The translations under genes were made by a program, and so were the position numbers. Below, piece after piece: positions 33,308 to 42,731 of a stretch of 64,000 nt of DNA (positions are counted from its first letter, which is position 1; each line of letters begins with the position of its first letter). Origin of the DNA: Myxococcales bacterium (GTDB lineage Bacteria > Myxococcota > Myxococcia > Myxococcales > JAJYLH01); NCBI GenBank assembly GCA_021787845.1, contig JAJYLH010000016.1, positions 1 to 64,000 of the forward strand. The letters are read 5' to 3'. The notes beneath the pieces were generated by a model. It saw only the letters and a program-made list of their open reading frames with translations. It was not told the DNA's origin and ran no database searches.

Positions 33308-34852
33308 CTATGGAAGCCGGTCGGTCGCCCTGCGCCGCCGCAAGCCGAAGAGCGCCAAGGCGAGCAGGAGCGCCCATGCTCCCCCCCGAGCGGAAGCGCA
33401 GCCGCTCGGTGTCTTCGCCGCCGAGCTCGGAGCGGCGGCCGGCGGGTCGGTGGCGGAGCTGAAACCGACAGTGGCGATGGAGACGGGCAGGGTGGCGTCG
33501 GGGCAGTCCATGCTCTGGCCGGTCGGGTTCGACAGGGTGAAGCTCTCGTCGATGTCCGCCTGCGATGACGCGGTGCGGATCGGGAACCGGAGCACCGCGA
33601 CGTCGCCCGGTGCGACGTCCTGGTCGAGGACCGCCGCGGTGTCGTAGGCCGGCCAGCCGTCGGGTGGTTCGAGGAGGCTCGGCTTCCCGGCGTCGGTCGC
33701 GTCGGCGTGGAGCGAGACCGCCCCCGCCTTCCAGGTCGAGGCGCCGACGTTCTCGATTTCGACCCAGGCTTCGGAAGTGACTCCGGCGGCGAGCCAGCGG
33801 GGATAGGACGCGTCGACGATGGCCGCGGCGAACGCCGGCGGCGGGTTGCCCATCGTCGTCGGCGACCCGTCGTCGACCTTGCCGTTGCAATCGTCGTCGA
33901 GCCCGTCGCACTTCTCGGGCGAAGCCTGGGTGGTTTGCACGCAGGCGAGGCAGCCGCCGACGCAGTGTTCGGTCCCGGCCGCGCAGACGCCGAGCTTGCC
34001 CGTCGAGCACGCGGGCGTTCCCGCCGGATCGGGGCCGGCGCACTGGCTCATCGCGCCCCAGCGACAGGCGCCGTCGCACACCCGCTGTTGGGTGCCGCAA
34101 TCGCAACAGGCCTGCTGCTGCACCTGACCAGGAGCGCACTCGCCCTGCCCGTTGCAGCTTCCCCACCCGCTCCACTGGCAGTTGCCCCCACAGGAGCGCT
34201 GCTGGGAGCCGCAGTTGCCGCAACCCTGCGTCTGGCCCTGGCCGGGGCTGCACGGGCCGCTGCCGCCGCAGCCGCTCCAGCCGCCCCAGTTGCCGTTCGA
34301 GTCGCAGGAGCGGCTCTGGGTGCCGCAGTTGCCGCAGCCCTGGACCTGCTGGTCGCCGGGATTGCACTCGCGTTGGCCGGGCAGGCCGATGTAGCCGTTG
34401 TTGAAGTAGCAGGCTCGATACCAATCCGGTATCGCGCTGCCCCGGCAGCCGGCGCAACAGTTCTGTTCCATCACGTGGACGCCGCCGCCGGTCAGCCCGT
34501 CCACCCAGGCGACATGGCCGTATTCGCTGTAGCGGCCGCTACAGGCGTTGTATCCGTCGTGCTCGTTGGCGATGGTTCCGACGCTGGGGGCGCCGCTTAC
34601 GTTGTACCCGTCGACCCGCGCGTTGCCGGCCCAGTCGGTGGCGTTGCCCCACATCGGCAGGGCTCGATGCCAGTTGCAGCAGGCCTCTTCCCACGCCCAC
34701 CAGGTGCAGTTCCCGCCGTTGTCGCAGCAGGGATAGGGATCGTTCCCGGCACACTGGCAGGTGTCGCAGTTGTTGCCACAGCAGTAGTCCGCGCGGGCCC
34801 GCGCGGGGACGAGGAGCGCGGCCGCCAGGAGCCCGACGGCGAGCGCCCTCAT
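33308..34852 (-). CDS. CHAP-domain, Cys-rich protein with MYXO-CTERM tail
   Basis: A 514-residue secreted protein. Signal peptide residues 1-22. The CHAP peptidase/amidase region spans about 40-125, with probable catalytic C49 in NCTWWAWE and H113 in YGHVAWV. Three Cys-rich repeats of about 37 residues follow (each with GCGNCG or CCDCG and a GGW/SGW core). Then comes a MopE-like Asp-rich motif DGLDDDCNGKVDDGS, an NEW1-like or Ig-like segment, and a C-terminal MYXO-CTERM tail: Cys, hydrophobic helix, RRRR. It is probably a surface-anchored wall hydrolase or adhesin. It is coupled to the preceding small secreted protein by a four-base overlap. Confidence 0.85.
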   Translation of the reverse strand: MRALAVGLLAAALLVPARARADYCCGNNCDTCQCAGNDPYPCCDNGGNCTWWAWEEACCNWHRALPMWGNATDWAGNARVDGYNVSGAPSVGTIANEHDGYNACSGRYSEYGHVAWVDGLTGGGVHVMEQNCCAGCRGSAIPDWYRACYFNNGYIGLPGQRECNPGDQQVQGCGNCGTQSRSCDSNGNWGGWSGCGGSGPCSPGQGQTQGCGNCGSQQRSCGGNCQWSGWGSCNGQGECAPGQVQQQACCDCGTQQRVCDGACRWGAMSQCAGPDPAGTPACSTGKLGVCAAGTEHCVGGCLACVQTTQASPEKCDGLDDDCNGKVDDGSPTTMGNPPPAFAAAIVDASYPRWLAAGVTSEAWVEIENVGASTWKAGAVSLHADATDAGKPSLLEPPDGWPAYDTAAVLDQDVAPGDVAVLRFPIRTASSQADIDESFTLSNPTGQSMDCPDATLPVSIATVGFSSATDPPAAAPSSAAKTPSGCASARGGAWALLLALALFGLRRRRATDRLP

Positions 34853-35478
34853 CGCGCGCCCTCCGGCGGCGGCGCCGAGGGGCGAGCCACCGCGCTCGGG
34901 CGCGGCATCGTCGATTTCTCGATCGTCAAGGTGTCGAGCACGCGGACGTACACTTCTCCCGCCCGCCGATTCTCTTCGTTCAGGCACGTCACCCGGATGA
35001 TTCTTCCGCCCAGCGCGCAGACCGTGGCCGCCTGCGGAAGGATGCCCGGCGCGACCGGCTGCTCCATCACGATGGCAGGAAGAGCGCTCCTGCCGACCGT
35101 CCCGTCGGAAACGAACGCGCCGCCATCGCGCATGAACGAGAGATAGCGGTCGAAGAAGTCGTGGAGCCCGAGCCCCTGAGGATTGTCGAAGACGTCGATG
35201 CCGACCTCTTGCCCTTCCGGACCCGAGATGTCGTAGGTGGCCGTGACAACGCCGAGCGGAGGACGGGCGAGGTGCCGTTTCTCCACGCGGAATCCGAGCA
35301 TCGGTACTTCGAAGTGGAGGCTGGTCACCGGGTCGGAGATCGGCCGCCAGGTCACGCCATCCCAGGGGGGGGAGCCTGTGCCGGGCATCGGCCCGTCGTC
35401 ACCCGCCCGCGCGCCGAGGGGCACGAGGAGCAGCAGCGCCAGAAGGAGCGCCAGCCCGGTCGACCCACGCACCCGCAT
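34849..35478 (-). CDS. Secreted protein of unknown function
   Basis: A 209-residue protein. A clear signal peptide (residues 1-25, hydrophobic core LALLLALLLLVPLGA, cleavage near ARAG) precedes a beta-rich body with DGVTWRPISDPVTSLHFEVP, GVVTATYDISGPEGQEVG and RIIRVTCLNEENRR. No family is recognised. The C-terminus is a Pro-rich tail. Its stop overlaps the CHAP gene start by four bases, so the two are made together; it may be a partner or carrier of the CHAP protein. The ATG 35478 follows a GAGGTC-type ribosome binding site. Confidence 0.7.
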   Translation of the reverse strand: MRVRGSTGLALLLALLLLVPLGARAGDDGPMPGTGSPPWDGVTWRPISDPVTSLHFEVPMLGFRVEKRHLARPPLGVVTATYDISGPEGQEVGIDVFDNPQGLGLHDFFDRYLSFMRDGGAFVSDGTVGRSALPAIVMEQPVAPGILPQAATVCALGGRIIRVTCLNEENRRAGEVYVRVLDTLTIEKSTMPRPSAVARPSAPPPEGAR

Positions 35479-35605
35479 CCGGGGACCTCCGGCCCGAAAA
35501 ATTCAAGAATAGCACACCGGCGGCGCCCGGGTCCAGCGTCTGGGGCCGACGGCGCACCCCGTTCCGCGCGGCGTCGCAAGCGAAGCGCAGGCTGGCCGAC
35601 GTGTC

Positions 35606-35623
35606 GTCCGATCCGTCCGATCC
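35606..35623. repeat. Short GTCCGATCC tandem pair
   Basis: Two direct copies of GTCCGATCC, identical in unit to the array at 27631-27683. It sits in the 159-bp gap between the OmpA-type gene stop and the small secreted-protein gene. Confidence 0.6.
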
Positions 35624-35637
35624 GCGACCGCGACGCC

Positions 35638-37677
35638 TCAGTGCTGGCGGGGTGACGTCCCCCCGGGTGGCAGAACCTGCGGCTGTTCGGCGGGAAAAGG
35701 CTGCTCAGGCAGCGCCGGCAGGCTGAGCGAATCGGCCGGCGCCGGCGGCTCGCGCGGCTTCATCGACGGCGCGACCGGCGGCGCGACTTTCGAGAGCACG
35801 AATTCCACCCGCTGGTTCTTCTTCCGGTCGCGCGAGAGCATCGGGTAGAGTGGGTCTTTCAGGCCCATCCCCTTCGCGACCACCCGGTGGACGTCAGCGC
35901 CGTCGGCGAGCAGCGCCTTGCGGAAGGCGTCCGCCCGCTGCTGGGTCCACTTCAGCCGGTCGTCGCCGCGCCGTCGCGCCGGACCCGAGTCGACCTGGAC
36001 CGCAAGCTCGGTGTCCGGATGGCGCGCGAGGTAGTCCGCGATTTCCACCAGCAACGGCGAGTCGGCGCGGGCCACCGTCGGCTTCCGTTCGGAGAGCGCC
36101 GGCGCCTTGCGCGGAACGATCCGGTCGTGGGCGACCTGGAAGAGATCCTTCGCCGGCCTCGGAGCGAGCTGCGCGGTGACCAGCGAAACCACGTTCGCCC
36201 CCACGTCGACCGAGAAATCGCGGGCGAGCTGGTGGTCCGGCAGGATCGCCACGACGTAGTGCCCGGTCGCCACCCGCTCGCTGAAGGAGCCGTCGAGCGA
36301 CAGCGGCGCTTCCATCGTCGTCGGACCGATGAGCCGAACGACACCGGAAACGCTCCCCTTGAGCGCTGTCACCTTCCCCGCGACGAACCCGGTCGGCGGA
36401 GGAGGCGGCGGCGGTGGAGGGGGAGGGGGCGCCGCCGGGGGCGGCGGCACCGCGGTCATCGCCAGCTCGGTAGTCGAGAGCGCTCCCGCTTTCACCACGG
36501 CCGAGCCGGTCGCTGGCTCGTAGCCCTGCCGCTCGGCGTGAAGGGTGACGCTCCCTGCGGCGAGAGCGCGCGAGAGGAAGTGGCCGTCCTCGCCGGTCGC
36601 CACCGGCGGCTCCCTCGCTCCAGCCACCGTTACCACCGCCTTCGCCAGGGGCCTGCCGGTCCTCTGGTCGACCACGGTGCCGCCCAGGTGCCCCGTGGTT
36701 GGCGGCGGCGGTGGCGGTGGGGGAAGCCGGTAGAGCCCTGCGTCGAAGACGAAGGAGTAGGCCGCGCCCAAGCTCCACGGAGGCGTCGCGGCAAAGCCTT
36801 GGACTCCGTTGCCGCCGGCGACGTCGGCGAAGACGTCGAAGGCCCCGAAATGGCCGGCTCGAATGCGTGCGCCGATGCTCAGGCGCTTGGCCGCCGCGCC
36901 GAAGGCCGAGGTGTTCCCGGCCGAGAACGCGCTCTTCGCGACGCCGAGCGGCAGGTCCAGGTCGAGGGTCAAGAACGGCGAGGCGACGCCCAAATCGTAA
37001 TGCGCGCCGACCGCGAAGAGAAAGCGGTCGTAGCCGCTCAGCTCGGTTCCGAAGAGCAGGGCGGGCGTCATCTGCTCGTTGAACGCATCCTGCGCCTTGC
37101 CGAGGGCGACGCCCGCGTTCGCGTCGACTTCGAGCCGGTGCCCGCCGATCGCGTGCGCAAATCCGCCGAGCGCCCGGAGGAACACCGTCGAGTCGCTCAA
37201 GCTCCAGACGTCGGCGCCGACCCCGTTCTTCAGGTCGAAGCGCAGGTCCCCGCCGGCCCGGAAGTCCCCGAGCGCCCGCGCCCATTTCAAACCGATGAGC
37301 CCATCGCCCTCGGCCTGCACGAGCTGCGGGTCGGCCGCGGTGTTCTGGTTCGAGCCGTTCGAGTAGTCGAGGTACAGCTCGAGATCGCGCCAGACACCGT
37401 AGCCGGCCGACAGCTCGCCGTACAGGTCGGTATCGGTGCCGGTCACCGGGAACGAGGCGCCGCGAAAGAAGTTTCCCCGGAGCCCGAGCCGAAACGTTCC
37501 CGGCCTCGCCGACTCGGGCGCGATGATTCGTCCGTAGCCGGCGCCGCCGCCCAGCGCGACCCCCGAGTCCGGGAAGCTCGCGGGAGCGCTGCCGCTCGTC
37601 GTCGCGGCCGCCGCCGAGGCGAGCAAGAGCGTTGCCGAAAAGAGAAAGCGCTTCAGTGTGCCGATCGTCGACGTCAT
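35638..37677 (-). CDS. OmpA-family outer membrane protein with carboxypeptidase-regulatory-like domains
   Basis: A 679-residue outer-membrane protein. Signal peptide about residues 1-25; a beta-barrel or porin-like region follows (about 40-340) with alternating strand segments. A carboxypeptidase-regulatory-like domain (GHLGGTVVDQRTGRPLAKAV onward) comes next, then a polyproline linker, a second such domain (FVAGKVTALKGSVSGVVRL) and a C-terminal OmpA-like peptidoglycan-binding domain (HPDTELAVQVDSG, QQRADAFRKALLADG, DRKKNQRVEFVL). The gene lies 63 bp after the large Ig-like lipoprotein on the same strand. It probably links outer membrane, peptidoglycan and surface proteins. Confidence 0.85.
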   Translation of the reverse strand: MTSTIGTLKRFLFSATLLLASAAAATTSGSAPASFPDSGVALGGGAGYGRIIAPESARPGTFRLGLRGNFFRGASFPVTGTDTDLYGELSAGYGVWRDLELYLDYSNGSNQNTAADPQLVQAEGDGLIGLKWARALGDFRAGGDLRFDLKNGVGADVWSLSDSTVFLRALGGFAHAIGGHRLEVDANAGVALGKAQDAFNEQMTPALLFGTELSGYDRFLFAVGAHYDLGVASPFLTLDLDLPLGVAKSAFSAGNTSAFGAAAKRLSIGARIRAGHFGAFDVFADVAGGNGVQGFAATPPWSLGAAYSFVFDAGLYRLPPPPPPPPTTGHLGGTVVDQRTGRPLAKAVVTVAGAREPPVATGEDGHFLSRALAAGSVTLHAERQGYEPATGSAVVKAGALSTTELAMTAVPPPPAAPPPPPPPPPPPPTGFVAGKVTALKGSVSGVVRLIGPTTMEAPLSLDGSFSERVATGHYVVAILPDHQLARDFSVDVGANVVSLVTAQLAPRPAKDLFQVAHDRIVPRKAPALSERKPTVARADSPLLVEIADYLARHPDTELAVQVDSGPARRRGDDRLKWTQQRADAFRKALLADGADVHRVVAKGMGLKDPLYPMLSRDRKKNQRVEFVLSKVAPPVAPSMKPREPPAPADSLSLPALPEQPFPAEQPQVLPPGGTSPRQH

Positions 37678-37740
37678 CTGGTGGGGTTCCTTCGACCCGC
37701 TTGGCCTCGAGGAAACGGTCCGGGCGCCAGCCGCGCCAAG

Positions 37741-40700
37741 TTAGCGGACCGTGAGCGTCGTCTTGCCGTTCTTGCCTTCGTAGGTCGCTTCCACCTCGCA
37801 CTGGCCGCGACCGGTGAGCTCCACCCAGCCGCTCTCCTGGTGCTGGGGATCGTTCGCGACCACCGCCACCGACGCGTCCGAGGTCGTCCAGAGCGACTGG
37901 GCGGAAACGTCGTTGGTCGTGCCGTCGGAGTAGACCGCCGTCGCGCTGAACTGGACGAACCGCGTGCGCCCGCCCATCGGTCCGCCGCCTTGGAGGTCCT
38001 GAACCGAGTTCGCCGGCGTGACGACGATGAGCTGCAGGGTCGCGTCGGTCACCGTCACCGCTGCCGTACCCTTCACGCCCTGGTAGGTCGCGGTGACCGT
38101 CGTCTGGCCGGGCGAGAGCGCTGTCGCTTCCCCGCGGAAGGAGAGCGCGTTCGACACCGTCAACACCGAGGTGTCGCCGCTCGTCCAGGTGGCGAGGTAC
38201 GTCAGGTCGCGCCGCGAGCCGTCCGAGTAGACGCCGGTCGCGTAGAACGGCCGCATGTCGCCCTGGGCCAGGGTCGCCGACGTCGGCGCGACTTCCATCG
38301 AGGTGAGGGCGGCAGCGGTGACGGTCAGCGTGACCGAGCTCGTCTTGCCCTCGTATTCCGCGGTGACGGAGGTCTGCCCCTGCTTCAGGCAGCGCACGAC
38401 GCCGCCGAGCGTGGGGCCGTTGCCGACGACCGCCACCGAGGTGTCCGCCACGCTCCACGCCGCCTGGTCGCTGATGTCGGCGGGCGCCTGCCAGTTATTC
38501 GAGTAGATGCCGAACGCGCGCAGTTGCAGGACGCCGCCGACCGGACAGCTCGCGTTCTGCCGCCAGCCCCCTCCGGGACCGCCGCCGCCCCCCGGCACCA
38601 CGATCTGGATGTAGGAGAGCGAGCCGTCTTGCACTTGGACGTCGACGCTCGCCGTCACGCTGCCGAGCTGCGCGGTGATGGTGGCGGTGCCGGCGCCGAT
38701 GGCGGTGATCTCGCCGCGGGAGCCAACCGCGTTGGACACGTCGGCCACCTGCGGCGCGCTCGAGGTCCAGGTGGCGAGCGTGGTCGCGTCGGCGATCGAC
38801 CCGTCGGAGTAGGTGGCGATGAGGCCGAGCTGGAAGATGTCGTGCACGGTCAGCCGCGGCACCCGCGTCGGGCGAATGGAGAGCGACACCACCGTCGCGG
38901 TGGTGATGGTCACCGCCTGTTTCGCGGTGATCCCGTCGAACGTCGCCCGCACGTCCGCCGTCCCGGGCGCGAGGAAGGTCGCGTGCCCCGCCTGCGCCGG
39001 CGCGTTCTCGACGGTCAGTAGCGAGGTGTCCGACGACGACCAGGTCGCGACCGGGGTCACGTTCTCCACCGTCCCGTCCTGGAACGTCGCGGTCGCGTGG
39101 AAGTCGAAACCGGTGCCGGCGGGCGCCGCGACGTTCGCCGGCGTCACCTCGAGCTGCACGAGGGGCGCCTGTTCCACCGTCACGAGCTGCTGGCCGGTGA
39201 CGCCTCCCACCGTCGCGCTGATCGTCGCGGTGCCGACGCTGACCGCCGTGACCTGCCCCTTGGACCCAGCGCTGTCGCTCACCGTCGCGACCGCCGGGTT
39301 CGTGCTCGTCCACGTCGCCGTCTCGGTCACCGTGCTGACCGACTTGTCGGAGTAGGTGCCGACCGCGCTGAACGCCCGCCTCGACCCGACGACCAAGGTC
39401 GGCGACGCCGGCAGCACGACGATGCTCGAGAGCGTCGCCGCGTTCACCGTCAGGCTCGTCTGCCCCGTCTTCCCCTCGAACGAGGCGACGATGTTCGTGG
39501 TGCCCGCTTCGAGCGCGCTGGCGACGCCCTTCGACCCGGGAGCGTCGCTGACCGTCGCGACCGCCGAATCCGACGAGCTCCACGACACTTCCCCCGTCAC
39601 GTCGGTCTCGGTTCCGTCGGTGTAGATGGCGGTCGCCCTGTAGCGCACGCTCGCCTGGGTGTCGACCACCAGGCCCTGCGGCGAGAGGGAGATGCGGTCC
39701 AGGTCAGCGGTAGCGTTCTCGGTGAACACGGCCGAGGGAAGGCCGCTCGCGTCCGCGAAGAAGGTCTCCGGGCCCACCTTCGGCCCCAGGGTCGCGGTCG
39801 TCGCCGCGAGCCCGTTCGAGTCGGTGGTCGCGCTCTGGGTGCCGACGCTGCCCCCGTCCGACGTCCGAAAGCCGATGGCGACCCCGGACTTCGGATTGCC
39901 GAGCCGGTCGACCGCCCGGACGGTCAGCTTCTTCGGCAGCGCCGAGCCGGCGAGCGCACTCTGCCCGTCGCCGCCGACGATTTCCAGGTGGTCGGGAGGA
40001 GCAGCGGTGGCGGTCTCCGTGTACGTCGCGGGCGAGCCGAGCGCCCCGGCGAGGGTCGCGACGAACTGCTCCGCGCCTTGCGTCTGCCCCAGGGTCGCGA
40101 TGACGCTCGCCTTGCCGTTCTGGTCGGTCGCGACCGAGAGGGTCGCCGCCGCCGGCGAGGACTGGGTCGCCGCCACCGTCGCCAGGGGGGCTTGAGCGGT
40201 GAAGCTCACCGTCTCGTCGGGCACCGGCTGGCCGAGCCCGTTGGTCACCGTCACTTCCAGCCCCTGCGCGAGCGTTTGCCCGACTTGGGCGGTTTGGCCC
40301 TGCCCGCCGGTGATCTTGAGGAAGAGGGTGTCGACGCTCCCGACCGCGGTCTCGGTGAACGAAGCCGTCGCGCCGCTGTCGGCGGTCGCGGTGAACGACT
40401 GGGTCCCTTCGGCGCTGCCGAGGGTCGCCTGGGTCTGAGCCTGGCCGTTCGCGTCGGTGGTGGTGCTCGCCGGATTCACCGCGCCGTCACCCGGCGCCGC
40501 GAAGGTGATCGGGGCACCCGCGACCGGCTGCCCCATCGAGTCCAGCGCCAGCACCACCAAGGGTGCCGGCAGCGCCACCCCTGGGGCCCCCTGCTGGCCG
40601 TCACCGGCGATGACCTTCAGGAGCGCTACCGGCCGGCGGGTCGCGGTCTCGTCGAAATAGACGGGGCTCCCGACCGCCCCCGCGAGAGACGCGGAGAACT

Positions 40701-42546
40701 GCTGGTGGCCGACCTGGGAGCCCAAGGTCACCGTCGTCGAGGCGAGCCCGCCTGCGATCGCGCTGGTCGCCGGGATCACCGTGCCATCGCCGACGGAGAC
40801 CGCCCATTGCACCACGCCCACGTAGCTTGGCGGCGTCACCTTCACGACGAGCTGCTGCGGGAGCTGGGAGCCCGCGACGCCCGCCTGTCCCCCGCCCGAA
40901 AACGCTTCGATCGTCGGCGTGATGGGGGCGACCGCGGTTCCGGTGATCGTGATCGGCGAGCCGAAGAGCTGCGCGCTCGCCGAGCAGGGCGAAGCTCCGG
41001 GCGCCGGCGCGGCGCAGCGCGTCGACCCGCACGAGCAGGCGCGGAACTGAATGGAGCCGGGAGCGCTGCCGGCGGTCAGCATCGCTTGCGTCAAGCCCGC
41101 CGCGCCGCTCAGCTCGTCCGCTGGCGAAACGGACCCGCTCCCCGCGGTCACCGCCTCGAAGTGGACCGGAATCGTGCCGACCCCGTTCGAATAGGCGTCG
41201 GTCACCCGCACCGAGAAGGCGCCCCCGAACCGGGTGCCGACCGTCGTCGATTGGCCGTCGCCCGCCACCAGCTCCAGGCGCTGGGCCGCGCCGGCCTGCG
41301 CCTGGAGCGCGAAGGTGACCGGCGACCCGGCGAGGTTCGGCGAAGAGCAGGTCACCCGCACGAGCCCCGCGGTCGTCGGCAGCGTGAAGTGAGCGGAAGC
41401 GGTGCCATCCAGCCCGGTCTGGGCATCCGGCGGGGAGGCGAAGGTCCCCCCGTCGGGCGTGGACCAGGTCAAGGTCGCGCCCGGCGCCGGAAAGCCGCCG
41501 GAGTCCAGCGCCTCGACCACCAGCGGCAGCGGAACCGCGGTCCCGACCGGGCCCTTCTGCGCGTCGCCGCTCGAAATCACCAGGCTCGCCGGGGGGCCCG
41601 CGTGCGCCTGGAAATCGAAGGAGGTGGTGACGCTCGGGTCGGCGACCGCCGCGAAGGCGAACGTCTGCGTCCCCGCTGTCGGACCGAGGGTGATCGCGTA
41701 GTCGAGCATCCCGTCAGCGCCGCTGGACGCCGCCTGCGCTGCCGCTGTCGCGCCGGCCGGAGAGGTCACCGCCGCCCGCGCGTCGGGCACCGGGTTGCCC
41801 CAGGCGTCCGCGAAGGAGAGCACCAGCGGATCCGCTATGGGTTGGCCCACCCGCCCGGCGTCCGTGCCGTCGGTCGCCGTCAGCTTGGCCACCGGCCCCG
41901 AGACCACGACGTCGGTGAAGGAAATCGGCTCCAGGCCTCCGCCGCTCGCCGTGGTGATGACCGGCCCGGTCGCGGTCGGGCTCACGGGGTCCGCTTGGGC
42001 GAGACCGCTCGCGTCGGTCACCGACTGCTCGGAGGACCCGCCCGCGGAGGCGAAAGTGACCACCAGGCCGGGAACGCCGGTCCCGTGCGCGTCGACGGCC
42101 TTGGCGACGAGCGGCTCGGGAAGCTTGGTCGCCGGCGGCACCTGTTGGTTGCCGCCGGACATCGCGACCAGCTTGACCGCTGCCGGAGAGCCGTGGGGGA
42201 CGACCGTCACGCTGGCGTCGGCGTGGATGGTCGGGTAGGCGGTCAGGGTCGCGCGCACGTCGACGATCGCCATCGATGCGCCGGCGCCGAGCGCGTCCGG
42301 CGCGGTGTAGATGCCGTCTTGCGTGATGGTTCCGCTCGCCGGGGTCACGACCGACCATCGGACGGCGCTGCCGGCCGGCTCGGTGGTCGCCGTGAACTTC
42401 TGCGAGCGGCCGAGCTCGACGGTGGCGGCGGCCGGCGACAGCGAGACCGCCGGGTGGAGCGGCGCGAACACGTCGGTGCGGGCGCACGAGGCGGCAGCGG
42501 CCAGCGAAAGCAGGAGGACGAGCCGGGAACGGACGCGCGACTTCAT
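37741..42546 (-). CDS. Very large Ig-like-repeat (Big_1/Big_2) lipoprotein
   Basis: A 1601-residue surface lipoprotein. Signal residues 1-22 end at AAAASC. The N-terminal two-thirds is a string of Big_1/invasin-like units with a recurrent VSGDGQ-type opening (LVAGDGQSTTVGT, VIAGDGQQGAPGV, IVGGDGQSALAGS). The C-terminal third is Big_2 units ending in TWTSSxPxVATVS patterns and GxATITA. Such repeats form long rigid stalks. ATG 42546 follows GGAGGT; the frame opens a little earlier. It is the first gene of a minus-strand set of exported proteins, directly before the OmpA-type barrel, suggesting a display or adhesion function. Confidence 0.87.
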   Translation of the reverse strand: MKSRVRSRLVLLLSLAAAASCARTDVFAPLHPAVSLSPAAATVELGRSQKFTATTEPAGSAVRWSVVTPASGTITQDGIYTAPDALGAGASMAIVDVRATLTAYPTIHADASVTVVPHGSPAAVKLVAMSGGNQQVPPATKLPEPLVAKAVDAHGTGVPGLVVTFASAGGSSEQSVTDASGLAQADPVSPTATGPVITTASGGGLEPISFTDVVVSGPVAKLTATDGTDAGRVGQPIADPLVLSFADAWGNPVPDARAAVTSPAGATAAAQAASSGADGMLDYAITLGPTAGTQTFAFAAVADPSVTTSFDFQAHAGPPASLVISSGDAQKGPVGTAVPLPLVVEALDSGGFPAPGATLTWSTPDGGTFASPPDAQTGLDGTASAHFTLPTTAGLVRVTCSSPNLAGSPVTFALQAQAGAAQRLELVAGDGQSTTVGTRFGGAFSVRVTDAYSNGVGTIPVHFEAVTAGSGSVSPADELSGAAGLTQAMLTAGSAPGSIQFRACSCGSTRCAAPAPGASPCSASAQLFGSPITITGTAVAPITPTIEAFSGGGQAGVAGSQLPQQLVVKVTPPSYVGVVQWAVSVGDGTVIPATSAIAGGLASTTVTLGSQVGHQQFSASLAGAVGSPVYFDETATRRPVALLKVIAGDGQQGAPGVALPAPLVVLALDSMGQPVAGAPITFAAPGDGAVNPASTTTDANGQAQTQATLGSAEGTQSFTATADSGATASFTETAVGSVDTLFLKITGGQGQTAQVGQTLAQGLEVTVTNGLGQPVPDETVSFTAQAPLATVAATQSSPAAATLSVATDQNGKASVIATLGQTQGAEQFVATLAGALGSPATYTETATAAPPDHLEIVGGDGQSALAGSALPKKLTVRAVDRLGNPKSGVAIGFRTSDGGSVGTQSATTDSNGLAATTATLGPKVGPETFFADASGLPSAVFTENATADLDRISLSPQGLVVDTQASVRYRATAIYTDGTETDVTGEVSWSSSDSAVATVSDAPGSKGVASALEAGTTNIVASFEGKTGQTSLTVNAATLSSIVVLPASPTLVVGSRRAFSAVGTYSDKSVSTVTETATWTSTNPAVATVSDSAGSKGQVTAVSVGTATISATVGGVTGQQLVTVEQAPLVQLEVTPANVAAPAGTGFDFHATATFQDGTVENVTPVATWSSSDTSLLTVENAPAQAGHATFLAPGTADVRATFDGITAKQAVTITTATVVSLSIRPTRVPRLTVHDIFQLGLIATYSDGSIADATTLATWTSSAPQVADVSNAVGSRGEITAIGAGTATITAQLGSVTASVDVQVQDGSLSYIQIVVPGGGGGPGGGWRQNASCPVGGVLQLRAFGIYSNNWQAPADISDQAAWSVADTSVAVVGNGPTLGGVVRCLKQGQTSVTAEYEGKTSSVTLTVTAAALTSMEVAPTSATLAQGDMRPFYATGVYSDGSRRDLTYLATWTSGDTSVLTVSNALSFRGEATALSPGQTTVTATYQGVKGTAAVTVTDATLQLIVVTPANSVQDLQGGGPMGGRTRFVQFSATAVYSDGTTNDVSAQSLWTTSDASVAVVANDPQHQESGWVELTGRGQCEVEATYEGKNGKTTLTVR

Positions 42547-42731
42547 CTTGGGACCTCCCGCGCCGGGGACCCGGCGTTTTAGCACGGAAGCCGGCGCTGG
42601 CCGGCCTGGGCTCAGGCGGCCGCGCGACCCCCGGCTCGATGGGCTATGGACACGCGTCTGGCTTCCCGGTGCAAGTCCGGGGCGGAGCGCGCCAGCATCG
42701 GCGTTTGTTCCGGGACGGGGAGAAAGATCGA

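Noticed and set aside
35887-39021. 1044-codon plus-strand frame antisense to the OmpA and Ig-like genes
   Set aside because: It is the antisense shadow of clearly recognised genes and is Arg-rich throughout.
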